This document shows positions 39,233 through 47,397 of a DNA stretch of 64,000 bases, piece by piece (within the stretch, counting starts at the first letter, position 1; the number at the start of each line of letters is the position of its first letter). The translations under genes were made by a program, and so were the position numbers. The stretch spans positions 62,001-126,000 of the forward strand of contig JDUB01000008.1 of NCBI GenBank assembly GCA_000771265.1. Reading direction: 5' to 3'. Source of the DNA: Bifidobacterium thermophilum DSM 20210 (lineage in GTDB: Bacteria > Actinomycetota > Actinomycetes > Actinomycetales > Bifidobacteriaceae). A model generated the notes under the pieces. The model did not search any database. It had not been told where the DNA came from and saw nothing but the letters and a program-made list of their open reading frames with translations.

Positions 39233-39256
39233 GCCCCGGCAGTCCCCGCATCCCTC

Positions 39257-39284
39257 ACGTGCCGCTGGTATTCCGACGGCACGT
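39257..39284 (+). terminator. Terminator after dcd
   Basis: ACGTGCCG (39257-39264) pairs with CGGCACGT (39277-39284), followed by TTGCGTGTC. The stem starts 25 bases past the stop codon. Confidence 0.6.
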
Positions 39285-39574
39285 TTGCGTGTCTGCGGTT
39301 TGACCGTCTGCGGTTTGCAAGCCGGCAGCCAGCTGATTTCGATGACTGAGCCGCCTGTAATCGCTTGCAGATGCTTGAAGCCGTTCGGAACCGCCCGCAC
39401 GCGTGTCATCATGCGCCCCGCCGCCCGTGCCTTGCCGTCACATGACTTGTCATCCCGTGACATATCGGCAATGCGTGCGAAACGAGATTCGCCTACTACG
39501 GCAAGGGTATTCGGATTCCCTAATGTCTGGAATTCCGGGACCCCGCCACAAACCACACCCAAGGAGAGTTTGGA
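39285..39574. other. Leader of the C-S lyase gene
   Basis: A short direct repeat GTCTGCGGTTTG occurs twice near 39291-39317. Otherwise I see nothing but the AAGGAG site before 39575. Confidence 0.5.
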
Positions 39575-40777
39575 ATGACCTACGATTTCACGTCGCTAAT
39601 GGAACGGCACGGCAAGGACGCGCTCGCCGTCGATGGTCTGGGTTCCCAGCCGGGATTCGCTCCGGATCCGCCAAAACCCGGCTTCGACGTGATCCCCATG
39701 TGGATCGCCGACATGAACTTCCCCACGGTTCCCACCATTGCGCAGGCGATTATCGAGCGCGCGAAGCATCCGGCTTTCGGATATTTCCAGATGAGCGACG
39801 AGTATTTCGATGCGATCGCCGGATGGCAGCGCGACCGCAACGGCGTCAGCGACATTCCGCGGGAGGCGATCGGCTATGAGAACGGCGTGCTCGGCGGATT
39901 GATGTCCGCCGTCGCGGCGTTTGCGGCTCCCGGAGACAAGATTCTGCTGCACAGCCCCACTTATGTGGGATTCACCATGGCACTTGAGAACGCGGGATAC
40001 GCCATTGAGCACAGTCCGCTCAAGCTTGACGAGCACGGTGTGTGGCGCATGGATTTCGACGATATGGACCGTCGTCTCAAAGAGCATCACATCCATGTGG
40101 CGGTATTTTGCAGCCCACACAATCCTTGCGGTCGCGTATGGGAGCGGCGGGAAATCGAAGAAGCGATGGAAGTGTTCCGCCGCAACGATTGCGTGGTTGT
40201 CTCCGATGAAATCTGGTCAGATATCTTGCTTGACGGGCACCGGCACATCCCCACGCAAACGGTGAACGAGGATGCGAAGCGTCGGACGGTCGCCCTGTAC
40301 GCGCCATGCAAGACCTTCAACGTGTCCGGCTTGGTCGGCGCGTATCACATCATCTACGACAGCTATCTGCGCGACCGGGTTGAGGCGCAGGCGTCAAAGT
40401 CTCATTACAACGAGGCCAATGTGCTCGCCATGCACACGCTGGTCGGCGCCTATACGCAGGAAGGCCGCCAGTGGCTTGACGAGCTGCTTGCCGTGTTGTC
40501 GCGCAACGTGGGGCTCATGTTTGATTACCTCTCGTCGGTGGAAGGCGTGGAGCTCGCCCGGCCGGAAGGTACGTACATGCTGTATCTGGACTGCTCACGC
40601 TGGTGTCGGGAGCACGGCGTGACCATCGGGGAGCTTGAGAAGCGCGGCTGGGATGTGGGCGTCGCCTGGCAGGACGGTGTGATGTTCGGCATGCCGGACT
40701 CCATCCGCATGAACGTGGCGCTGCCGGAAAGCCGTGTGCGTGAAGCGATCCGCAGACTGCAAGAATACGTGTTCTGA
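39575..40777 (+). CDS. PLP-dependent MalY/PatB-family C-S lyase (aminotransferase fold type I)
   Basis: 400 residues; AAGGAG upstream. Family features: VIPMWIADMNFPTVPTIAQA near the start, GYENGVLGG, the SPTYVGF segment, FCSPHNPCGRVW, SDEIWSDI and the PLP-binding Lys246 in APCKTFNVSGL. MalY/PatB proteins mostly cleave cystathionine or cysteine conjugates (beta C-S lyase) and may affect methionine and cysteine metabolism. An aminotransferase activity cannot be excluded. The monocistronic setting gives no pathway clue. Confidence 0.92.
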   Translation: MTYDFTSLMERHGKDALAVDGLGSQPGFAPDPPKPGFDVIPMWIADMNFPTVPTIAQAIIERAKHPAFGYFQMSDEYFDAIAGWQRDRNGVSDIPREAIGYENGVLGGLMSAVAAFAAPGDKILLHSPTYVGFTMALENAGYAIEHSPLKLDEHGVWRMDFDDMDRRLKEHHIHVAVFCSPHNPCGRVWERREIEEAMEVFRRNDCVVVSDEIWSDILLDGHRHIPTQTVNEDAKRRTVALYAPCKTFNVSGLVGAYHIIYDSYLRDRVEAQASKSHYNEANVLAMHTLVGAYTQEGRQWLDELLAVLSRNVGLMFDYLSSVEGVELARPEGTYMLYLDCSRWCREHGVTIGELEKRGWDVGVAWQDGVMFGMPDSIRMNVALPESRVREAIRRLQEYVF

Positions 40778-40819
40778 GTGGCTGCGGTCTGAGTGCTTGC
40801 GGTCCGGGTGTTTGCGGAT

Positions 40820-40905
40820 TGAAATCCTGGTGTGGGTGAGTTCCTGGCATGGCTGTGAAATTTCTGATGCTGGTGAGTTCCGGGCGCAGCTGAAATCCCG
40901 GGGTG
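40820..40905. repeat. Degenerate ~36-base tandem repeat
   Basis: TGAAATCCTGG-, TGAAATTTCTG- and TGAAATCCCGG-type segments begin at 40820, 40855 and 40891, with GGTGAGTTCCKGG conserved inside the first two. It lies after the C-S lyase gene. Confidence 0.65.
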
Positions 40906-41011
40906 CGGGGCAGTTGAGCGTCGTTTCACTGCCGGCCCGCCGCTCGCTGTGCTTGTTGCGCTCGCCGTGTTCGCTGTCGGCGGTGGTTGTGTCGGTATTA
41001 CGGCGGCTAGC

Positions 41012-41194
41012 ATGGAAGACATGGCAGATGTGAAGATGATGGGCCCGAACGAGTTGCGCGAATACGCGAAACGCGGCCAACGCGAGCATGATGAGGTGAA
41101 CAAGGAGCTGGAACGTCGTTGGCATTCATACGACGGCTTCCTGCCGGACATGCCCTTCAAGTCGATTCTCGACAGCAGCGACGACGGCGAGTGA
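41012..41194 (+). CDS. Small conserved-looking acidic/charged protein
   Basis: 60 residues if started at ATG 41012, 57 at ATG 41021. The sequence is very polar (NELREYAKRGQREHDEVNKELERRW, then PDMPFKSILDSSDDGE), with a probable N-terminal helix and no membrane span. An upstream extension would need a CTG start and adds a hydrophobic segment (LVALAVFAVGGGCVG), so a membrane-anchored form is possible but unsupported. Function unknown. The gene is short, in a gap between the C-S lyase and the convergent lipase. Confidence 0.55.
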   Translation: MEDMADVKMMGPNELREYAKRGQREHDEVNKELERRWHSYDGFLPDMPFKSILDSSDDGE

Positions 41195-41271
41195 GCGGCG
41201 GCGGGCTGGTATCTGGTCGTGGTGCGATTACCGTGCCGCATAGCAGACGGGTGCCGCAGCAGTGTGCCACG

Positions 41272-42327
41272 TCAGTGATTCAGCTCGTCCGCATCCGCAT
41301 AGAACGCGAGAATCCGCTCAAGATAAGGCCCAAGGATTTCGTTCGGCATGCTGAAGATTTCGTGCAGCGCGCTGGGGACGCGCACGAGTTTCGCGTTCCC
41401 CCCGGCGTTGAGTACCCAGTGGATGAAACGGTTCTGCGCCTCATTGAGCACCCATTGGTCCCGCTCCGCTTGGAACAGGAGCAGTGGGGTGTCGATATTC
41501 TCGCATGCCCGCGGCTTCTGCACCGCGTGTGACAGCTTGAGTGACTGCCGCACCCATTCGAAGGTCGCCGCATACGTCTGATTGTGTACATCGTCGATGC
41601 GTTGCTGCTGATACCAGCGTACTCGCGCCTCGCATGCCCCTTGATGGTCGCTCATATCGAGTTCAGGCGTGAACTCGCTCTGTCCGAACACGATATGCTT
41701 GCCTAATCCGCAGACGCACATCAGGCTTGAGAGCAGATACGCGATCCAATTCGGCATTCCCGTCTGCGGGGCGATCATCGGGCTGGACAGCACAGCCCGG
41801 TCAAAGGTGTCGGGATATGTTTCCAGCAGTGCGGCGCCAATGCCGCCACCCATCGAATGACTGTACAGGAACAGCGGCCGTCCGCCCGCGTATTCCCTGC
41901 CCACGTCGAAGGCGAATTTGTTGAGATCGGCGACGTATCGATGCCAATCATCAATCCACACCAGGGATGGATTGTCGATATCGCGTACGGAACGGCCATG
42001 TCCGCGGTGTTCCAGGAAACACACGGAATATCCGGCGAGCATGAAATACCAGATCATTTCGCTGTATTTCGTCGCGAATTCAGTGAAACCGTGTGATATG
42101 ACGATCGCCCCGTTGAACATCGCCGTGGCGCCTTCGATATTGAGCTTGTCGAATTCCTTGGCATCGTAGCAAACGTAATGGAGTTTGCCTTCCGTTGCCG
42201 GCTCGCCGAGCCCGGGCGCCTGCGCGGGGTCCATCCATCCCTCGGTGCTGCATTGCTTGAGCGCGGGCATGACCACAGTGTCCATCTGCGCTTGGTAATG
42301 GCTTTCGTCGATCAGCGGAATCGTCAT
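41272..42327 (-). CDS. Alpha/beta hydrolase, monoacylglycerol lipase / lysophospholipase type
   Basis: 351 residues. Oxyanion strand GAIVISHGFTEF, then CFLEHRGHGRS, a hallmark of monoacylglycerol lipases and PldB-like enzymes. The nucleophile is Ser158 in YSHSMGGG. The catalytic Asp is expected in LFQAERDQWV and the His in PSALHEIFS. No signal peptide is seen. It probably cleaves lyso- or monoacyl-glycerolipids. It lies downstream of the S9 peptidase on the same strand with a 136-base gap. Confidence 0.9.
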   Translation of the reverse strand: MTIPLIDESHYQAQMDTVVMPALKQCSTEGWMDPAQAPGLGEPATEGKLHYVCYDAKEFDKLNIEGATAMFNGAIVISHGFTEFATKYSEMIWYFMLAGYSVCFLEHRGHGRSVRDIDNPSLVWIDDWHRYVADLNKFAFDVGREYAGGRPLFLYSHSMGGGIGAALLETYPDTFDRAVLSSPMIAPQTGMPNWIAYLLSSLMCVCGLGKHIVFGQSEFTPELDMSDHQGACEARVRWYQQQRIDDVHNQTYAATFEWVRQSLKLSHAVQKPRACENIDTPLLLFQAERDQWVLNEAQNRFIHWVLNAGGNAKLVRVPSALHEIFSMPNEILGPYLERILAFYADADELNH

Positions 42328-42463
42328 GACATCTACTGTAGTCGAAACGGATTATCCGGGTATTGGTCATCCGTGGGGCGAATGGCCAATACCCAGGCGT
42401 TATTCAGCTACCACACCGCTTCACCGCGACAACGCGATATGGCGATGCCGTGAGTTGCTTGAT

Positions 42464-45103
42464 TCATGCCCTCGGCGTCATGCCTAAAGCCTGGATCAGG
42501 AAATCGCGTTGCAGGATCAGCAGATTGCGTGCGACGGTCGGGTCGTTGGTCATATGGGTGATGCCGGTGAGCGGCAGGAAGGTGTGTGGCTTTCCGGCCG
42601 CCATGAGTGCCTGCGATAGGCGCAGAGAGTTGGCGATGCTCACGTTGTCGTCCGCGAACCCGTGGATCAGCATGAGCGGACGGCTCAGCCCGGGCGCGTC
42701 CTCGATGATGCTGTTGGACCGGTAGGTTTCCGGGTCGAGGCCGAGATACCGTTCGGTGTAATGCGTGTCGTACAGGGTCCAGTCGGTGGGCGGGGCGCCG
42801 GCGCACGCGGCCTGCACGGTTTGTGGCGCGTCAAGCACGGCGAGCGCGGACAGGAATCCGCCATATGACCAGCCGATCATCGCGACGCGGTCGGTGTCCG
42901 CTTCTGGGGCCGCCTCCTGCAAGGCGTGTACAGCTTCGACTTGATCGGCGAGCGTGACGCGCTTCATATCGTGGAAGATTTCGCGATCCCATCGCGGTCC
43001 GCGGCCGGTGGTGCCGCGCCCGTCGGCGGTGACGACCAGGAAACCTTGGTCCGCCCACCATTGCGCATCCCAGTATGCTGCTTGGCTGAGAGTGACTTCC
43101 TGATGGCCCGGGCCACCGTACGGTTTGAGTAGGACGGGCAGTCGTTGTGCGCCTGCGTACGGGCTGTCGATGCTCGGCCGGGTGATGGCGGTATACAGCC
43201 GGTGCTCGCCCAATCTGACGAACCGTGTATTCGGCGTGAATCCGGGTGTTTGAGCATAATTGGCGATGTCGGCGCGCAGATGGTTGTCAAGTGCGGGGAA
43301 CCGGTTCGCGGTCGTGGGGTCGCCGTCGGCGTCGAGCGCGAAAAGATGGACCATCTGTGATTTCGCATGATCCATATCCCTACCGGACACGACGATTCCG
43401 CGTCCTGTGCGCGATGCGGTCCATACGCCTGGCGACATGGTGACCGGCGTGATCGAGCCATCATAGCCGAATCGCACTACGTCGAAGCTGCGGGCGTCGT
43501 GCTCGTCCGCCTGGTCGGCCCATGCGTCCGGAACGTCGGTGGCCTGCGGATTATCGGTTGTACGTTGCACGACGGCAAGCACGTCGGTGTCGCCGACGTC
43601 CAGAACCGTGCGCACCTGCCAGCCGACCGGGGTGAACGCCTTGCCGTCGACAGTGAGACGGTTGGTGTCCGTATCCATGTCGTTAAACGCGCATACCAGG
43701 CGCCCATCCGGGGTGAATGCCGGCGTTCCGGCGATCAGATCGAGCCACTGGGGGTTCGTGTGTTCTTCGAGCACGGTGGTGGTGCCGTTGTGCTCGACTT
43801 GGAGCACCTGGTCATGGTTCTGCAGCCGGTTCTGCACGAGCAGCAGCGGACGATGCCCTGCCGTCCACCGCACGACGGCGAGATACTCGTACGCCTTGCG
43901 GTCCCATGCGATGCGCCGGGCGTCCATGCCGCTGTACTGGCCGTGCCCGTCGAATTCAAGGTCAACCAGGGTGAGGAAGACGTCCGCGTTGCGGGTCAGA
44001 GCTTGTGGATAACGACGTGAGGTCGCGTTGCGGTCGGGGTTCGTGGGATCGCTGATATACCAAGTCGGTTCCGCGGAGCTGTCGAAGGTTTCGAAGATGA
44101 CGGCGTTGGAGTCGGGCGACCACCAGAATCCGTCATACCGGTTCATTTCCTCGCCGGCGGCGAATTCTGCGAGGCCGATGCTCCACGTGTGTTCCGCGGG
44201 GTCAGGGCCGTTGTGGACGCCCCAGATTGCGCGGATGCCGTCGTGAAGAGGTGTGATGGCGTTGGGGCTGTCGGGTGTGTTGGGCGCGCCGGATTCGTTG
44301 GATTGCGGCCAATCCGCGATATCCACCATGACCAGATGCTCGCCGGTTGTGTACAGCACATGACGGCCGTCCGGGCTGATGCGGGGGTTGAGCACCGGCA
44401 GCAAGTCGTTCGGATCGGTGTCGTTTACGGTGTCGAAGGCGTCATTCTCGTCAGCGCAGGTGTGATGGGTGTGCGCGTCATCGATGTGCGGGGTGTCGTC
44501 AGCGTCCGGTGTCGCAGACAGAGCATCTACTGCAAGCTGTCGTGTGTGCGCACCGCAGCTGTCATCGTCGATTTGCGTGAGGAACAGCTGACCGTTGATG
44601 GTGAAGACCACGCGGTTGCCTGCAGCATCGACCGAATACGACACGATGCCTTGCCCGCCTTCGCGTGCGCGTTCGCGACGGGCCCGTTCCGCGGCGGGAA
44701 CCTCTTCGGCGTCGGCGTTGGGGAGCAATTCGCGCGGGTCGGCGAGCAGGATTTCCTCGTGCGTGCCGGCGGCGGTGTCGAATGTACTCAGCCACAGGGA
44801 TGTGACGCTGTCCTCCGGGCCGTCGGAGCGCAGGAACAACGCCCGGGAACCGTCCCCGATTACGGTTGCCGAACGCGGTGCCCCGCAGGTGAACCGCAGG
44901 GTGCGGGCTTTATGTTCCGGGAACTGTTCGATGGCGGATTGGATGGTTGCCGCGGCGGCAGATGTCGTCGCTGGTGTCGTGACCGCTGGCGTCGTGACCG
45001 TCGATGCAGTGATTGCTGACGTGTCTGCGGAAGGCCTGTCGTCGGCCGCCCGCTCCGGCTTGCCGCTGACGGAACCGATGGTATGCGTATGAAGTTCACT
45101 CAT
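42464..45103 (-). CDS. S9-family prolyl oligopeptidase, dipeptidyl-peptidase IV type
   Basis: 879 residues. An N-terminal low-complexity Thr/Ala segment (about 25-55) is followed by a beta-propeller domain and a C-terminal S9 catalytic domain. The triad is visible: Ser746 in GWSYGGF, Asp818 in HGFADDNV and His850 in GITHMTN. A DPP-IV Glu motif is expected in the propeller, and the stretch FAAGEEMNRYDGFWWSPD fits it. No signal peptide is seen, so it is likely intracellular, releasing Xaa-Pro dipeptides from peptides taken up as nitrogen source. An Asp/His-rich insert (about 195-230) is unusual. Confidence 0.92.
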   Translation of the reverse strand: MSELHTHTIGSVSGKPERAADDRPSADTSAITASTVTTPAVTTPATTSAAAATIQSAIEQFPEHKARTLRFTCGAPRSATVIGDGSRALFLRSDGPEDSVTSLWLSTFDTAAGTHEEILLADPRELLPNADAEEVPAAERARRERAREGGQGIVSYSVDAAGNRVVFTINGQLFLTQIDDDSCGAHTRQLAVDALSATPDADDTPHIDDAHTHHTCADENDAFDTVNDTDPNDLLPVLNPRISPDGRHVLYTTGEHLVMVDIADWPQSNESGAPNTPDSPNAITPLHDGIRAIWGVHNGPDPAEHTWSIGLAEFAAGEEMNRYDGFWWSPDSNAVIFETFDSSAEPTWYISDPTNPDRNATSRRYPQALTRNADVFLTLVDLEFDGHGQYSGMDARRIAWDRKAYEYLAVVRWTAGHRPLLLVQNRLQNHDQVLQVEHNGTTTVLEEHTNPQWLDLIAGTPAFTPDGRLVCAFNDMDTDTNRLTVDGKAFTPVGWQVRTVLDVGDTDVLAVVQRTTDNPQATDVPDAWADQADEHDARSFDVVRFGYDGSITPVTMSPGVWTASRTGRGIVVSGRDMDHAKSQMVHLFALDADGDPTTANRFPALDNHLRADIANYAQTPGFTPNTRFVRLGEHRLYTAITRPSIDSPYAGAQRLPVLLKPYGGPGHQEVTLSQAAYWDAQWWADQGFLVVTADGRGTTGRGPRWDREIFHDMKRVTLADQVEAVHALQEAAPEADTDRVAMIGWSYGGFLSALAVLDAPQTVQAACAGAPPTDWTLYDTHYTERYLGLDPETYRSNSIIEDAPGLSRPLMLIHGFADDNVSIANSLRLSQALMAAGKPHTFLPLTGITHMTNDPTVARNLLILQRDFLIQALGMTPRA

Positions 45104-45180
45104 GCTTTCAGCCTACTCTGGTGTGGGCTTGCGAGGAAGGCACCGCGATTGAAGGCCGAGTGCAGTCTGTCGCTGTTGAG

Positions 45181-45600
45181 GACCGGTTCCGATTTCGTCC
45201 CGTGTTCTCCGATTTGGTCCATGGATTCGGGCCTGTTGACGGGTTGCGGGCTTGCGGTTTGATGACCGGCGCGGATGGATTGCTGATATTCCACGGTTTT
45301 GTGATGTGGCTGTTGTGGGTGGGGCCGTGAAGGTTGGTGCAATTGTGGACTGGATCGGTTTTGGAGTCTTGTTCTCTGATTTGGTCCATGATTTGGTGGA
45401 TTCAGGCTGTGGGGCCAGCAATGGCTGATTGTTGTGATGTGGCCTGAACGTTGGAATTCCAAGGTTTTGCGGTGTTGCCATGGGTGGTGGCCGGGCGCGG
45501 TCCTGCTTCTGCTCGGACTGGTTCCGATTTCGGCGTGCGATTCCCGATTCAGCGCCGGGGTGTCCGGTTCCCTCAACAATTCCGCCCTTCCCCCTGATGG
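45181..45600 (+). repeat. ~167-base direct-repeat array 1 (2.5 units)
   Basis: Units begin GACYGGWTCSG at 45181, 45347 and 45515. Aligned GATTTGGTCC elements lie at 45211 and 45378, with a degenerate GATTCAGCGCC at 45546. Units share internal blocks such as TTTTGYGGTGTTG. The last unit is truncated and closely resembles the last unit of array 2 at about 56,068. Confidence 0.75.
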
Positions 45601-45689
45601 CCTAAAGAATCCTCTCGCAATCCCGGCCCCGCTCTCCGCCCCGCAAACGCAATGATCGAATATGCCGCCCTGGTAAGCCCAGTGAACTA

Positions 45690-45985
45690 CTTTCATCTCT
45701 CCCACCTCAACCCAATCCATCTCTCCCAATCCACCTCTCCCACCCCGACCCCCACCTCACCTCACTTCAGCCCCGCCTCCCCGAACCTCACTCCTCCCAC
45801 CTCAATCCAGCTCTTCCAATCCCCTCTCAACCCAACCCACCTCCTCAAACCCTGCCTCCCCCAACACCAAGCCCTCCAACTCAATTCAACCCACCTCTCT
45901 CCTAACCCACCTCTCTCAAATCCCACCTCTCTCAACCCTCCCCAACCCCTACCCCCACCTCCCAGCCCCCACCTCGCCCGGTCCT
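45690..45985. other. Pyrimidine-rich, G-depleted tract with a G-quadruplex motif on the minus strand
   Basis: The plus strand is dominated by C, T and A in repeated CCCACCTC / CTCTCAA-like words with almost no G. At 45936-45956 four C-runs (CCCTCCCCAACCCC and TACCCCC) give a classic four-run G-quadruplex pattern on the minus strand. Confidence 0.75.
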
Positions 45986-46085
45986 TCCCACGAATCCCCG
46001 CGAACGCAATTCCCGTCCTCTTTCTGGGCGGCATCACCATCCGCGCACCGTTGAATGAAGAAATTGCAAGTATTGGCGTCTGATT

Positions 46086-46114
46086 TTGGTCGTGGTGGTG
46101 ACACAGCGTAGGAT
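46086..46114 (+). promoter_or_regulatory. Promoter candidate for the fhaA-pknB operon
   Basis: TTGGTC at 46086-46091 and TAGGAT at 46109-46114 are 17 bases apart, a good vegetative promoter arrangement, 26 bases before the fhaA start. Confidence 0.5.
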
Positions 46115-46140
46115 GGACGAAGATATAGAAAGGGATCACT

Positions 46141-46842
46141 ATGAGCGTTCTCGACCGTTTTGAAAAGAGCGTGGAAGGCGCCGTCAACGGTGTGTTTTCG
46201 AAGTTCGGGTCCAAGGACCTGCAGCCCGTCGACCTGTCAAGCGCCCTCGAGCGTGAGATCGACGCTGAAGCCATGCCGGTCGGCCGCGATCGCACGGTGG
46301 CCCCGAATGAGTACCGTTTTAAGCTGAGTACCCCTGATTTCGATCGGATCGAGCAGTGGGGCAGCGAGGCGCTTGCCAATGAGCTTGCGGATAATCTCAC
46401 CCAGTACGCCAAGAGCCAGAATTACGCTTTTGTCGGTCCGGTTGTGGTGATTTTCGAAGAGGATCTTGACCTGAGCAAAGGCAACTTCAAGCTGAGTTCG
46501 GAATCCGTGCAGGGCAACGCAGTACCCGTCACAACCGACAACCAGTCGCAGGATAGCCCGATGCTCGAAATCAACGGCAGCCAGTATCTGCTGACCAAGC
46601 CGAAGACGGTAATCGGCCGTGGTTCCGGCTGCGACATAGTCATTGACGACCCGGGCATCTCCCGCAAGCATCTTGAAATCGACATCACCGATAACGGCGT
46701 GATCGCACGCGATCTCGGCTCGACGAACGGCACATTCGTCGAAGGGCATCAGATTCCCGCGGCCACGTTGCTTGACGGCAACACCATTACCATCGGCCGT
46801 ACCCGCATCCTGTATTGGGCTTCGTCGCAGGATCAGGACTGA
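46141..46842 (+). CDS. fhaA: FhaA: DUF3662 + FHA domain protein
   Basis: 233 residues. The N-terminal DUF3662 domain (about 1-125) begins MSVLDRFEKSVEGAVNGVFSKFG, as in mycobacterial FhaA. The C-terminal FHA domain (about 145-233) has the phosphothreonine-binding GRGSGCDIVIDDPGISRKH and GSTNGTFVEG. FhaA reads PknA/PknB phosphorylation and links it to peptidoglycan synthesis at poles and septum. The linker between domains is much shorter than in Mycobacterium. AAAGGG precedes the ATG. First gene of the operon. Confidence 0.95.
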   Translation: MSVLDRFEKSVEGAVNGVFSKFGSKDLQPVDLSSALEREIDAEAMPVGRDRTVAPNEYRFKLSTPDFDRIEQWGSEALANELADNLTQYAKSQNYAFVGPVVVIFEEDLDLSKGNFKLSSESVQGNAVPVTTDNQSQDSPMLEINGSQYLLTKPKTVIGRGSGCDIVIDDPGISRKHLEIDITDNGVIARDLGSTNGTFVEGHQIPAATLLDGNTITIGRTRILYWASSQDQD

Positions 46843-46866
46843 CCCAGCCTGAGAGCGAGTTTCGTT

Positions 46867-47391
46867 ATGCCCACCGAACTTACCTTCGCAATCCTCAAGT
46901 ACGGGTATCTCATCCTGTTGTGGGTGTTTCTCTGGCTTGTCGTGCGTTCCTTGCGTCGTGACATCGAGACGTTCAGTCCCCACAAATCAATGTCGCGTCG
47001 TCGCCGTGATCGTAAAGCGCGCAAGGCGTCAAAGAGTCCCACACCCGCAGCGCCGTCTGCGGGCAGATCATCCGCGCCAACGCCGCGTCAATCCGCCCAA
47101 CCGACCTTGCTGGTCGTCATCGACGGCCCGCTCGCCGGAAGTTCCGTTCCTCTGGGGAACGCGCCGATTACCCTCGGCCGTGCGGCGTCCAATACCGTCG
47201 TGCTTGATGACGAATTCGTCTCCTCGCATCACGCCCGTGTCTATCTTGATTCCACAGCCGGCTCGTGGGTGATTGAGGATCTTGGCTCCACGAACGGTAC
47301 GGTGGTCAATCAGCGCCGTATCAGTGCTCCGACGGTGTTGCCCGCTCGTGTCCCTGTCCGTATCGGCGCCACGACGTTCGAGCTGAGGTGA
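46867..47391 (+). CDS. fhaB: FhaB/FipA-like membrane-anchored FHA protein
   Basis: 174 residues: one N-terminal membrane span (about 8-32, ILKYGYLILLWVFLWLVVRSL), a basic cytosolic linker (SRRRRDRKARK), and an FHA domain (about 80-174) with LGRAASNTVVLDDEFVSSHH and LGSTNGTVVNQ. It probably recruits phosphorylated cell-division proteins to the membrane. It follows fhaA by 24 bases and precedes pstP by six. Confidence 0.95.
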   Translation: MPTELTFAILKYGYLILLWVFLWLVVRSLRRDIETFSPHKSMSRRRRDRKARKASKSPTPAAPSAGRSSAPTPRQSAQPTLLVVIDGPLAGSSVPLGNAPITLGRAASNTVVLDDEFVSSHHARVYLDSTAGSWVIEDLGSTNGTVVNQRRISAPTVLPARVPVRIGATTFELR

Positions 47392-47397
47392 TGCCTG

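Larger units (their letters stand above)
45104..46140. other. Long intergenic region before the PASTA-kinase operon
   Basis: About 1 kb between divergent genes. From 45181 it carries a ~167-base direct-repeat array; from about 45690 to 45985 it is a pyrimidine-rich, G-depleted tract; near 46086-46114 there is a promoter candidate for fhaA. Frames such as 45652-46083 have no credible composition and are not called. Confidence 0.75.

Noticed and set aside
37949..39562. 537-residue minus-strand open frame over dcd
   Set aside because: It runs antisense to the well-supported dcd and part of the ThrE-like gene and across a terminator; no motifs or ribosome binding site.
44003..44016. DnaA box in the S9 peptidase gene
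   Set aside because: A single TGTGGATAA within coding sequence, with no neighbouring boxes; expected by chance in a window of this size.
45652..46083. Pro/Ser/Leu-rich plus-strand open frame in the pyrimidine tract
   Set aside because: The amino-acid composition simply mirrors the C/T-rich DNA; no ribosome binding site and no domain.
45762..46412. Gly/Arg/Trp-rich minus-strand open frame overlapping fhaA
   Set aside because: Reads the G-rich complement of the same tract and overlaps the conserved fhaA start.
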